DNA of 64,000 nucleotides from Cladobotryum mycophilum (taxonomy: Eukaryota > Ascomycota > Sordariomycetes > Hypocreales > Hypocreaceae): NCBI GenBank assembly GCA_036429605.1, contig CM071590.1, forward strand, positions 3,906,001 through 3,970,000, in the 5' to 3' direction. Of this stretch, positions 23,875-34,990 are shown one piece after another (position 1 is the first letter of the stretch; each line of letters opens with the position of its first letter). Both the position numbers and the translations under genes were made by a program. The notes beneath the pieces are model-generated. The model was not told the origin of the DNA, did no database searches, and saw only the letters and a list, made by a program, of their open reading frames with translations.

Positions 23875-26487
23875 TCAGATGGCTTCTCCTCAAGACCAAC
23901 GAGCCCAGGAACGGGTTATGCATAGTGATTTTTTTATTTATTTTTCTCCCCTCTCCTCGGGGGTTGAATCTATTGATCCAAAGGTGGCTGAAGGCCTGGG
24001 GGAGGGAAGGGGGAGGCGGATGGAAATGCTTGATCAATGATGACACAATTTTGATTTCTCGGGTGCTTTTGATTCGGAGGTATATGCAAGTCTATGTCTG
24101 CATCAAGTATTGATGCTGTCTTCTTAACGGATCTACTAATCAGGAAAAGAAATACGTCCAAGATGCAGATCTCTCCTGAGAGATGGAGAGACTCAAGAAA
24201 GATGCTAAGCCAGTTCCATGCGTGCCAAGCTCGGTCCGACAGCCACACAAAGTTGCTTTAGTGGTATGCAGTAAAGCTGCAGGTCAAATCCCTTTCAACA
24301 AACAAGAAAGAGAGAGTGTGTGGGGGATGAGAATGCGCATCTTCCTCAATTATACTATGGGCTGCTGCACTGCACTGCAAACGGATCTGCCGAGGCCAAA
24401 AGACTCCTTGGGCGTAGATGGATGAAAAGCTGTGTAAGGCAAGGCACACTGGGTATGTTTTGCTGTGTTGTGTTGTGTTGTGTTGTGGATTTGTCTGTCT
24501 GGATGTTGCAGTTGGTTGGAAGTGGATATGACTAATACAATGTTGTATCGGCTCGTAATCCGTATGCAAGATGTCTGTGACGAGATAGGGAATACGTGGT
24601 ACTGTGCCCTTTTAAGTCCGCTATCAGTCTGCTTCAGAAACCCCCCCCCCGGTTGTTTCCTCGTTGGCAAGCTGTGTGTGTGTTCTGGCAAATTGGATTA
24701 CTCGGATTTGATTCGTGGTGACAAAGTTGAAGATCTACATATGTTACCTAAAGGATGCTAACCTGTAATCTCCTCTTTTTTTGGACCCCTCGGCCTTTTA
24801 CGTGACTGGTGGTTCAAGTTTGGTTGCCTACGGGGCCCCCCAGGACCAAGACTAGGATCAGGACCACCAAGACTCGTACTCGCCCAAAGCTCGGTCGGAG
24901 GCATTACTCCGCAATCAGAAGAAACCCGAGTACTGTCGTATTTGAACCGTGTGTGCCGTTGGACTGGCAGTCGGATGTGAATAGAGCCGGGACATGGATT
25001 TGGCGCAACACAAGACAGGCAGCAAGGTAAAAGTAAAGTGACACGGTGGTGGTTCGTGCTCTGTGCCATTTTTTTGATTGACATGGTTGGTTGGTTGGTT
25101 GGTTGGTTGATGTTTGGTGTTTTGTTGTTTTGGATGATAGACAGTCCTTTTGATGATTCTACCTCGGATGCGAAGCCACCACTAAAGAACGTTTTTTTTA
25201 CTCGTATGAACACAAGTACTTAGTAGGTACTAATGCAATAGGCACATGTACTCCAAAACGTCTCTCTTGCGGAGGACGGAGTACCGCCTAGTAGGTAGTT
25301 GGTCCGGCATATGCAAAATGGGACCTGCAGGGTGACTTGTCTTACCAAGTGCTACAAGTAGTTATCTAGCAGTGATTAGTACAAGTAGTAGTTACTAAGT
25401 TGAAAAAGAACGCTGTGTGTGTTCTCCCAATTCCTTCATGGACTTGGTGAATGGTATGGTTAGCTTTTAGGCTAGGAATACCGAGTACTACCTTCTCTTT
25501 GATGGGTATTCTGTCTTGCCTTTCTTTCTTTTGTCTTGTTCTTGTCTTTTCCTTCTTCTCCCAAGTTGTAGAGGAGAAAGAGATGTGTGATGATGAATAA
25601 AAAAAACCTGTGAAAATGTGGAGTTTAGAGGTGAGAGAGTGGAAACAATATACCCTATAGGGTAGTGATGATGAACGAAAAATGGTAACCGACTCCTCCT
25701 CCTCCACTCTTTCATTTATTTATTTATTATTATTATTATTTTGCGAATGCGAAGACGAAGAAAAACAGGGGGGGAGGACTTGAAAATAGAACTGTCAAAG
25801 TTGGGGTTACCCCTGGCCGCTCCCCCAAAGAGCTACCTACTTGTACATGTACGTATCAATGTACAGCAAAAGAACCAACTCATACTAAACTAGACATTTC
25901 GACTTGACCTTGGAGAAGCCTTTTAGCTGGCCCAATCAGACACGACAATTCGAGTAACCTCCTACCACCTCCTCTTGGGGGGAGGAAAAGACAAAAATGC
26001 TTCTTCTTGGGGGTGCCATTCGGTGCGCACCAAGACGGCGCTGCGGAGATGGTTTGGGATTAGGTTCTTGTTATTTTCATCGCGCTAATGCCATTTTGGG
26101 TAACATCTACCCGTTCCCCGGTTTATCCACACCGATGCTAATTGCTGGGGGGCAGCAGCGAGGCAGGTCCCAAAGGTCCCAAAGGTCCGATCTTTCTTCA
26201 ATTCATTTTTGGCTTGTGGCTCTTTCCTAGGTATTAGTTTTTGTCTCGTAAGGGAATTTGCTTGTTGCCAGATTTAATTTTAATTTGCCCTTTTATTACT
26301 TTTGTCTTATCTTTCCTCTCTCTCTCTCTCTCTCTCTCCCTCTCTCTTTTCCCATTTGTTTCTTTTCTCTTATCCATCATCAGCATCATCATCACAATTC
26401 TTCGCAATTCGCATTCACGAGCACGTCTTCCTCTCCCCCCACACAGTCCAGTCCAGTTCAGTCCAGACCAATCCTAAGACCGCCATC
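23875..26487. other. Intergenic, PPME1 to CFEM gene
   Basis: About 2.6 kb with no supportable gene. It contains GTGTT units (about 24465-24487), six GGTT units (25085-25109), an ATT tract near 25725-25741 and partial copies of the GTAC-GGA-GTAC motif near 25277-25285. A CT-rich tract at about 26317-26347 and repeated CAGTC words just before 26488 look like the promoter and leader of the CFEM gene. Confidence 0.55.
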
Positions 26488-27200
26488 ATGAAGTACTCCA
26501 TCTTCTCTCTCGCTGTCGTGGCCACTCTCGCCGCTGCCCAGGCTCCGGCTGACGGTGTTCCCAAGTGCGCTGTAAGTTCTAGACCTTGACCTCCTTTCCC
26601 TCCCTCCCGTTCCCCTTCCTTGGTGCGCGCGCGCGTGCGTGCGTGTCTGGCAGAAGCAAAATTTATTCAGCTTATGCATGAGAATCACCCCACCCTTTCC
26701 ATCATCTTTTTCCCATCACCAATTGAGAATAAGAAAAAGAAAAACACGCGTATGTGATCTAATACTCTGTTTTCTTTCATCTATAGGCTCCCTGCATTGC
26801 CAAATACACTGTCGGAAACCAGATCGCTGGCTGCAAGCAGCTCGACATTGGCTGTGTCTGCAAGAACAGCGACTTCCTCGACCAGGTTGCCTGCTGCTTG
26901 GCCGACGCCTGCGACGCGGCCGGTCAAGCTGCTGCCGTCTCCTACGCCAAGCAGATCTGCTCTTCTCAGGGCGTTGCTACCCCCGATAAGGTCGAGTGCA
27001 AGAGTGGTGCCTCTCCCTCTTCTTCTGCTGGCGCCGCTCCCCCCACCAGCTCCCCCAAGGGCGACTCTCCCTCTCCTACTCAGTCTGGAAACCAGACCAC
27101 CGCTGCCTCTTCCACGCCCTCTGCCACCCACAACGCCGGTTCTGTCCTCGGTGCCGGTAGCTTGGTCGGCGCCGCCGTTGCCATGCTCTTCGCTCTGTAA
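26488..27200 (+). CDS. CFEM domain GPI-anchored cell-surface protein
   Basis: Predicted secreted protein tethered to membrane or wall. CFEM proteins in fungi serve in haem/iron capture, adhesion or host interaction; the role here is not determinable. Exons 26488-26571 and 26787-27200 encode 165 residues. A signal peptide (about residues 1-18, ending Ala-Ala-Ala-Gln-Ala) is followed by one CFEM domain at about residues 25-88, with cysteines in the order PKC, PC, GC, GC-x-C, CC, DAC, IC. There are nine rather than the usual eight because of the doublet in ACCLADAC. The Asp just before the GC-x-C motif (KQLDIGC), which contacts haem iron in characterised CFEM proteins, is present. A Ser/Thr/Pro/Gly-rich linker and a C-terminal hydrophobic segment (VLGAGSLVGAAVAMLFAL) complete the GPI-anchor pattern. 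Codons mostly end in C, suggesting strong expression. The intron (215 bases) is longer than most here and lies within the CFEM domain. Confidence 0.9.
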
Positions 27201-28582
27201 AGCGAGCAACCCATCTTGTTGTACGATGTGTAAGAGCGGAAAGGAATTCTGTTACAACCAATGTTCAAACGCCATTAATGACGTGTGTATTCTCAAGTGC
27301 TGAGGGTAGTTGTAATACTCTGGGCGTGATATCCATTGGGCAAGGGTCAGCTAGCTTAGCGAGCAGTTGTGGTTGAAATGCCGCAGCTTAATACGAACCA
27401 CCTTTTTTTGTTTTGTTATAATGATGTGTGTGACTGGCATGATTAACCTTGTGCTCGTTTGATGTTTTTTTCTTCTTTTTTTGTGAGAGCTGGTCACGTT
27501 GTTTTCAAAGCTTTGCGTGACAGTCCTTGTATTATGGGAGTAGCTTGGCATGCTCCTTTTGCAATGGTGGTTAGGGAGTTGTGGGCAATGGACTATGTCT
27601 TGATGTGGGCCATGTACTACGGGGTATTGCGCTCACAGAGTATGGTGTATATGTTGCATGGGCTTGGTTTGGTTTGGTTTGGTTTGGCGAGAGTTGGCTA
27701 TCAAGTTCCGCATGGGCTTTGTGTAATTTGAGAGGCTGTTTGTTGACAAGCTACGGCAAGTCTAGATCTACGGTTACACAGCCAATAGAGAAGACAGTTG
27801 CTGCCACCACCAAGTCGGAATGAATGTACCGTACATGCGTACCTTGATCTACGCAAACTTGATGGGAAGCGTCGATGTCGATCCTGTACTTGAGAGTATG
27901 ATGACGTAGGACTAGCATTTGGAGATGCCGTCTTGGCTTCTTGGCCTGTTGAGGGTGTGTGTGTGCCGTTTTTGGCTCGGAATGTGGGCAGCATTCATGC
28001 TACGTTGTGACATAAAAGTGGCTGCCTTGTTTCCGGAGTTGGTTTAGATACTGTATCTGGGAGCGTATATGGCTGTGTGTGACTTGTTTCCTAAAATGGG
28101 TTGGGGATGGAGTTTGATGGGCTTCATGGCATAGATGGGCTGTGAGTGGGAGGCTATATCTCAGCGTGCAAAGACATTTGTGTGCAAGCCTTGTGTGAAG
28201 ATTGATAATGCATATTGATAAAATTCAATTGAGGTACGTTTAAGTTTATAAAAAAAAAAATCATAGTCAAATGAAGTCCTAAACTGAGGGCTTTTACAAA
28301 AACCTGAAACTCTCCGTAGACCTGCGTTTTTGAATAACATAACTCCGTAGGTGGGGGCCGCGCTCCGGCGATGAATGGATGGCGGGGTCCGCAAAGGAAA
28401 GAGCGAAAAAGAAACCCCCCCGCTGACATCACTCCTCCTCCACCCGAGCTTTTCTCGTTTTCTATAGCTTCTTCCATTTTCTTTCTTTTTTTTTTAAACG
28501 ACATCAAATTTCTGTAACATCGTTCACCCGGATTATATACCCACTGCCATATCAACCCGAAAAGCCACTATAGCAGAAAACA
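27201..28582. other. Intergenic, CFEM gene to RPE1
   Basis: About 1.4 kb holding the 3' flank of the CFEM gene and the promoter of the epimerase gene. It is GT-rich around 27.5-28.1 kb. No gene, RNA or repeat element recognised. Confidence 0.55.
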
Positions 28583-29634
28583 ATGGCACCGAATACCATC
28601 ATTGCGCCGTCGATTCTCTCGGCTGACTTTGCTCAGCTGGGGGCCGATTGCGCTCGTACGATTGAGCAGGGCGCTGACTGGCTGCACGTTGATATCATGT
28701 ACGATTGACGAACCCCCTATAACTGCTGACTTGAAGAAGCTTTGTCCTTTTTCCCTTTCCCTTTCCTTCATCTACCGAGGTATTTTAAGCTAACATGGAA
28801 GCTTAGGGACGGCCACTTTGTGCCCAACCTCACCTTCGGTCCCCCCGTCGTAGCTAAAATCAGAAAACATGTCGATAGGCCCACGCAGCCCGCCGGCCGA
28901 GGAACATTTGATTGCCACATGATGATTGCAGAGGTATATAGCACCAAGGGACAAAGCCTGAGAGATGTCAAAAAAAGGGAGAGTGGTGCTAACGTGGGGA
29001 TATCAAACACAGCCCAAGAAATGGGTCAAGGAATTTCAAAAGGTCGGATGCGATCTCTACTGCTTCCACTACGAGGCCGCCTTTTCCTCCGCCGCCGAAG
29101 CCCCCGAGGAAACGACCGATAAGAAGACGAACCCGAAGGAGCTGATTCGATATATCCATGACAACGGCATGCTGGCGGGCATTGCCGTTAAGCCCAACAC
29201 ACCGGTTGATGTTTTGTGGGATATCTTGGAGACGTCGGATGAGAAGGAGAGGCCTGATGTAAGTATATATATATATATATATATATCAGGTTTTCGTGAT
29301 ATGAGATTTTGAGACAAGGAAAATGAAAAGAAAAGAAAAAAAGGGGTACTAATGCGAGCTTATTTAGATGGTCCTTGTCATGACGGTTGAGCCTGGATTT
29401 GGCGGACAAAAGTTTATGGCTTCCGAGCTGCCCAAGGTTCAGGAGCTACGAAGACGATACCCTGAACTTAACATTGAAGTAGACGGTGGACTTGGACCCG
29501 GTACCATCGACCAGGCTGCGAGTGCCGGAGCCAATGTCATTGTTGCGGGAAGCGCTGTGTTTGGAGCCAAGGACCCTGCTGAAGTTATTTCCGTACTGCG
29601 GAAGGCTGTCGACACAAGAGGTGGAAAGCTATAA
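28583..29634 (+). CDS. rpe1: Ribulose-phosphate 3-epimerase
   Basis: Cytosolic enzyme of the non-oxidative pentose phosphate pathway interconverting ribulose 5-phosphate and xylulose 5-phosphate. Four exons, 28583-28698, 28807-28933, 29013-29258 and 29368-29634, give 251 residues, with consistent phases at all three junctions. TIM-barrel signatures are visible: N-terminal IAPSILSADF, the metal-binding DIMDGHFVPN rebuilt across the first junction, HMMIAE, then VEPGFGGQKF and EVDGG near the phosphate-binding end. The short insert before HMMIAE is typical of fungal enzymes. The third intron holds a TA microsatellite (29264-29286) right after its donor. The stop lies 112 bases from the stop of the oppositely oriented aminotransferase, so the two transcripts probably overlap at their 3' ends. 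No frameshift: the C6 run at 28841-28846 is in frame. Confidence 0.96.
29264..29286 (+). repeat. (TA)n in RPE1 intron 3
   Basis: About eleven TA units starting a few bases after the GTAAGT donor of the third RPE1 intron. Confidence 0.85.
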
Positions 29635-29746
29635 ATGTCATATATATGATATATAATGATTTTTTATGTCTATTAAAATAGAATAAATATGCCCTTAATA
29701 TTTCTATAATGTCCCCTAGACTCAACCGATAGTAGATAATATCGTC

Positions 29747-31014
29747 TTACTCCCCATTTCCAATGACATCGTCCAATGCCTGTTTGAAAGCCTCGACCTC
29801 GGCCACTATCGTGCTGGTTAGCTAATTTTCCAAATCTCATAAAGCTGCCTCGACTCACCTGTATTATAATGGACCAGGCTCACTCTTATGACGCCATCCG
29901 GACCTAGGCCAAGGATGTCTCTGATCAAGCGGTCAGAATACATGGCTCCCCAACGGAGACCCAAGTTGGTCTTGGCCTCGATAGCTTCCACTACATCTTT
30001 GCATCTCCTGCCCTTGATCGTGAAGCTGACGATGGGGACTCGATAGCCTCTAGAGCCAAACTCGGAACCGTAAAGAGTGATATCAGGTAGTCCCAGCAAG
30101 TATTCTATCAGGTTGGTCTGGAGTTGCTCTTCGTGTGTGATGATTTCATTCCAAAACGTCGATTTCTGAGGGTCAATGTAGTCTACGACATGAGGAATGG
30201 CTTGGAGTAGCTCGTAGCTCTCTCCAGCAAGACCTAGCTTATCTGCCAGTGTAATGGCGGGCTTGAAGCAATGACCCAATGATCGCAAGTTCGTTTGGGC
30301 AGCCCAGCTAGCATATAGCATGGAGATGTGTGGCCCAAAGACTTTATACCACGAGATGACGTAGAAATCGGCACCCAGCTTCTTGACGTCGATGGGGTGG
30401 TGCGGAGCATAGGCGACGCCGTCGACGCAGACCATGGCACCGACTTGATGTGCCGCTGTTGCGATGCTGGCTACATCTACAACCGTCCCCAGGACGTTGC
30501 TAGCATGTGTGCAAGTGACCAACTTGGTCCTATCAGATAGAAGCTTACGCAGACCTTCATCGGACAATGTTGGATTCACCGTTGATTCAGCGGCCACCAG
30601 CGACGGCCTCCACCACTTGATGACGAGGTTCTCCCTATGCGCCAAGTCCACCCAGGGCGTAACGTTGGCCTCGTGATCAACGACGGAAACGACAATCTCG
30701 TCGCCGGGCCTAAACCTGAGCGCATACGACAGGTTCCGCAGCAGCTGGGTAGCCGAGGCGGCGAAGACGACCTCGTCCCCCCGGGCGTTGAGGAACCCGG
30801 CCGCGCGCTCGTAGGCGGACGAGTACAGGGCGGTGGACGTCCTGCTCGAGGTGTACGAGGCCCCCAGCTGGACGTTGTCGTTGACGAGGTAGTCCCTGAT
30901 GGAGTCGATGACGGTGTCGAGGGTTTGGCTCCCGCCGGCGTTGTCGAGGTAGACTTGGTCTCTCTTGAGGGCGGGGAAGCGGGCTCTGACTCTTTCTTCA
31001 AAGGGACTGGACAT
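29747..31014 (-). CDS. Class V aminotransferase / cysteine desulfurase-like PLP enzyme
   Basis: PLP-dependent enzyme of the fold-type I class V group, nearest in style to SufS/isopenicillin-N-epimerase-like proteins; substrate unknown. Two exons on the minus strand, 31014-29859 and 29805-29747, give 404 residues. Visible features: N-terminal YLDNAGGSQ, the DHEAN segment with His114 positioned to stack on PLP, Asp198 in VCVDGVAYAPH, and the Schiff-base lysine K224 in ISWYKVFGPH. The long single frame runs on to a stop at 29818, but it passes a perfect GTGAGT donor right after HYNT. Splicing to the exon at 29805 restores a normal family C-terminus (VAEVEAF through VIGNGE). No mitochondrial presequence is evident, so this is not the Nfs1 desulfurase of iron-sulfur assembly. 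Convergent with RPE1 and divergent from the Tpa1 gene. Confidence 0.87.
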
Positions 31015-32356
31015 TTTGCTTTGAAATGATGATGATGATATTATTATTGTTATTACTAGATGAAGGTTGGGTGTATTTGATATAGATGATGATTATAGAG
31101 GGTGAAGATGATATGCATCTACTTGGTAGATATTATCCAGGTTTAGTGGTGATGGTACCCTGATGAGATCATATCACCACTTTTGTTTGGACTTGGATGC
31201 TCAATGATAGATGTGCACCCATTAGCATATGCATTTCAAGTATCAGATCTAGATGGAGGACGATGCAAATATCAGAGAAAAGCCGAACATTAATGATATC
31301 AAAATCCTCTTAAACATTCAAGTGTACAAAAAATACGACAACGGTGATATAAAGTCACGGTTCAAGGCGTCTTTATAAGCTGTCATTGTCCTAACCTATA
31401 GCTTCACTCTATATTAGCGGGGGGGACCACCACTAAAGATGAATGACACAACCTGATGCGGGGTGAGGGGAAAGGAAAAGCAACAGGGGAGTAAAGAGGT
31501 GGACTGTAGACATCATGGTGGACTTGATGAGAGAAACTTGGTAGATGAGGGGTTCGCAACTTGACATTTTATAGAATATGTTGATAGTAGACGAAACAGG
31601 CAATGCCATGATGAGAGGGCTAATATGAACTGTCGTCTACATGTATATTGAGGACCCAACGCACCTGTCTACCTATATTATAATACAAAGTTGAAAGAAT
31701 TGGACCGTCGTTTGAAAGCAGCGTTGGTGGTTTCTGTATCCTCCCTTGACTGACTGCCATTTGCTTGTCAAACAAGACAAATCTGATGCAACTAAAACCG
31801 CGGCGGCGTTTACTACTCAGTAGGCATGCAACCTCTGGTTCCTTTGGCGCGCTTCGTCCATCATGAAATGGCCGTGTTTCATGGGGTACGATGCTCTCGG
31901 TGTTAGGTGGGTGTGATTGGACCCGGAGACGCCCTTGATCAGACTCAGTGAAGAGTTGTGTGGTTACCGAGGTACATAGATATCAATGATATCCATCCAA
32001 TTCCAACATGAAGCCTGAAGTGAAGAATGCAAGTAATCCATCCATGGATCCATGATTGCAATTAATGGATGTCCATGTCCCGAGTTGCTAAATCGGGCAC
32101 CTCTAGGGACTGCAGGGGGTGCTCGGGCTACTAAGTCCACTGGAGCTTTAGTGGGGTGTCTCTCTCTCCGCCCTTGCTAGGCCGCTTAGTCCACCCCCGA
32201 CCTGGGGCAACCATTCATATTTTTTTTTTGCGGGCTCGAGAAAAAAAAGTTCAAGATGCGCCATCGGCTGATGTCGTCTCTGTGTTGGACCACTTCCTTT
32301 TCCATCCAACCGCTCTCCTCCTCCACGCCAGGCAAGGCCAATTGCTCGCTGCCAAA
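31015..32356. other. Divergent promoter region, aminotransferase / Tpa1
   Basis: About 1.3 kb between two start codons on opposite strands. Short ATT/ATG repeats lie next to the aminotransferase start (about 31028-31060). No gene or RNA recognised; it must hold both promoters. Confidence 0.6.
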
Positions 32357-32440
32357 ATGAAGAGAAAGGCAGAAAGTCATCTCAGTGCCAAAAAGGCCGG
32401 CAGCAAGAAAGCAAAGACATGTACGCCGTCCTAAGGAACC

Positions 32441-32496
<56 letters not shown>

Positions 32497-34431
32497 TCCC
32501 TCCCTCCCCTCCCTTCCTCTCCAATCTCATCAACCTCGATCAAAGCTTGCTTGCTTACGACAGACACCCTTTCCCTAGCTCTGTCGCCCGAAGATGCAAA
32601 GAAGCGCTTTCGTGCGGGACTCTTCGACAAGTCCGTCTTAACGTCATATACTACAGAATATGCCGAATCGTCGCCCTACAAGCACGCCGTCATCCACGAG
32701 CTGGTAAACGACAGGCTCCTCCGATCCGTCCGGGACGAAATTCGCGACAACGTCGAGTTTACGCCAAAGGAAACCGACATTTACAAGATCCACCAGTCTG
32801 GGGATCTCGCCAACTTGGATGGCTTGGACGACGCATCGCTTGCCAAGCTCCCGTCTCTGCTTGCGCTTCGCGATGCCGTCTACTCCGAGACCTTTAGAAA
32901 CTACGTTTCCCACATTACGAACTGCGGTCCTCTCAGCGGAAGGAAGACGGACATGGCCATTAATGTTTATACCCCCGGCTGCTTCCTTCTCTGCCACGAC
33001 GACGTCATCGGGAGTCGCCGAGTGAGCTACATCCTCTACCTTACCGATCCCGATACTCCTTGGAAGCCCGAATGGGGCGGTGCTCTGCGCTTGTTTCCAG
33101 TCCAAGAGATCAAGAACAAGGATGGCGAGATCGCCAAGGCGCCCCTCCCTGGTGTTGTCAAGGTTATCCCCCCTGCCTGGAACCAACTCAGCTTCTTCGC
33201 CGTTCAGCCCGGCGAGAGCTTCCACGACGTTGAAGAGGTGTACAATGCCGAGACCAAGGCGCAGCTTGAGAAGGAGGGCGGTCGTGTTCGCATGGCCATC
33301 AGCGGCTGGTTCCACATCCCCCAGATCGGCGAGGATGGCTACATCGAGGGAGAAGAGGAAAAGAACGCCAAGAACAGCAGTCTGATGCAGCTTCAGGGCA
33401 ACCCTGCTCAGTACGATGCTCCCCGGGCGCAGCCGGTCAAGATTGATAAGCCGAACGCGAGCGAGGCCGAGTTTGAAGAGGCCGATTTGGAGTTTTTGCT
33501 CAAGTACATCGCCCCCACATACCTGACGCCGGATACACTGGAACAAGTCTCGGAACACTTTGAGGAAAACTCCAGCATCACATTGGCCGATGTTCTATCC
33601 AAGAAGTTCTCGAAGCGACTCAAGGAGTACATTGCGGCCCAAGAGAAGGAATCATTACCAGAGGATAGCCCCGCTATTGAGAAATCAACCGCTTGGAAGG
33701 TTTCCAAGCCTCCCCACAAGCACCGATACCTCTACCAACACCCAACCCCCGCAGACGATCTTCGAACTTCCCAGGAGGAATCTCCCATCACAGAGCTTTT
33801 GGATATTCTCCTCCCCAGTCGCCAGTTCCGGAACTGGTTGCAAGTAGCTACCGGCTGCACCATTGAGAGCCACGATATCCTGGCTCGTCGCTTCCGTCGT
33901 GGACAGGATTACACCCTTGCTACCGGACACGACGGCAAGGCGCGCCTTGAGCTCAACCTTGGAATCACACCGACCTCCGGCTGGGGCGATGCTGACGATG
34001 AGGAGGCCGAACCCGAAAAGGAGACCAAGAGCAAAAAGGGAAAAGGAAAGGCCAAGGCCGTCAAGGAGGAAAAGGAGCCTGAAGAGGTCGGCGGTCATGA
34101 GGTGTACATGGCTGGCGACGATGACATCAACGAAGATGCGGCTATATACAAATCCAGCGGAGACGACGACAACATTCTCTTCTTCCAGGCCGCCGCGTGG
34201 AATAAAATGACCCTCGTCCTGCGCGACAGCGGGGCCCTCAAGTTCGTCAAGTACGTCAGCAAAAAGGCGAGAGGCGATCGGTGGGATATCTCCGGCGTCT
34301 TTGAAATAGAGGACCTGAATGGCGAGGATGAAAACGGGGAGTCGGCTGGTCCGGCTGGGGACGAGGAGGAGGAGGAATCTGAAGAAGAGTTTCAGGGATT
34401 CTCCGACTCGGTCGATAGTGATTCTGAGTAA
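32357..34431 (+). CDS. tpa1: Prolyl 3,4-dihydroxylase Tpa1/Ofd1 (OGFOD1 family)
   Basis: Fe(II)/2-oxoglutarate dioxygenase that hydroxylates a conserved proline of ribosomal protein uS12; it is linked to translation termination accuracy and, in fission yeast, to oxygen-dependent control of a sterol regulator. Exons 32357-32420 and 32564-34431 encode 643 residues, essentially the length of yeast Tpa1. Exon 1 is a short Lys-rich, possibly nuclear-targeting start (KRKAESH...KKAGSKKAK). The catalytic double-stranded beta-helix shows the HxD iron ligands H166 and D168 (CHDD), the distal H242 (ESFHDVEE) and the 2-oxoglutarate-binding Arg in GGRVRMAISGWFH. The C-terminal half is the second, catalytically inactive dioxygenase-like domain of the family, interrupted by a charged Lys/Glu linker and ending in a very acidic tail. 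The intron holds a CT microsatellite, so the upstream frame starting at 32419 is not the real N-terminus. Confidence 0.94.
32444..32492 (+). repeat. (CT)n microsatellite inside Tpa1 intron
   Basis: About 24 CT units directly after the first coding exon, inside the 143-base intron. It probably serves as, or inflates, the polypyrimidine tract. It encodes an artificial Leu-Ser repeat in the unspliced frame. Confidence 0.9.
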
Positions 34432-34990
34432 GGATGAGGTTACTAAGTATTTATGTACAAAATGTAGGGCATGCTTGGCGAATTACGGGCTAAAATGAAG
34501 CTATTTATGGATGTGGAATTAAATTGATATATATATCTTTTCAACCTTTCATCACAAAGGTGTATCATCAGTCTGTTATACATATCCGAGTATACACAAT
34601 GTGCACTGGTAATATGTATGACCGAGCTACAAGTACAGCTGCTCAGCCTCTGTTCGCCGAACAAGTTCCTCAACTGCTGGTGGGCTGAGCAAGCCCCCGG
34701 CGGTCATTTGCTTTTGACGCTCGCCTTTGCGGGGGGCACTTTTATGGTATCAGGTCCAACAGAGGCAGCTCTGGGTTTATTTGTTCTTCGGCAATCTTGT
34801 TCCCGTCAACTCCATGCCTCGACCCTTGGCTTGTCGCAGTATCCACTGATATCCAGAAGAAAAAAACAGGATGCGGACGGACAAATACATTGTCCAATCG
34901 CTACGAGCCTAAATAACGCCTCATGTAGAAGATGATGACCGATATAGGCTAAAAGTATGTTGTAAAAATCCTAAATTACGTCACATGCTT
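34432..34990. other. Intergenic between convergent genes
   Basis: About 560 bases holding the 3' ends of the Tpa1 gene (+) and the 397-residue protein gene (-). Nothing else recognised. Confidence 0.6.

Noticed and set aside
32644..33558. 304-codon frame antisense to Tpa1
   Set aside because: Shadow of biased codon use; the plus-strand protein has intact catalytic motifs.
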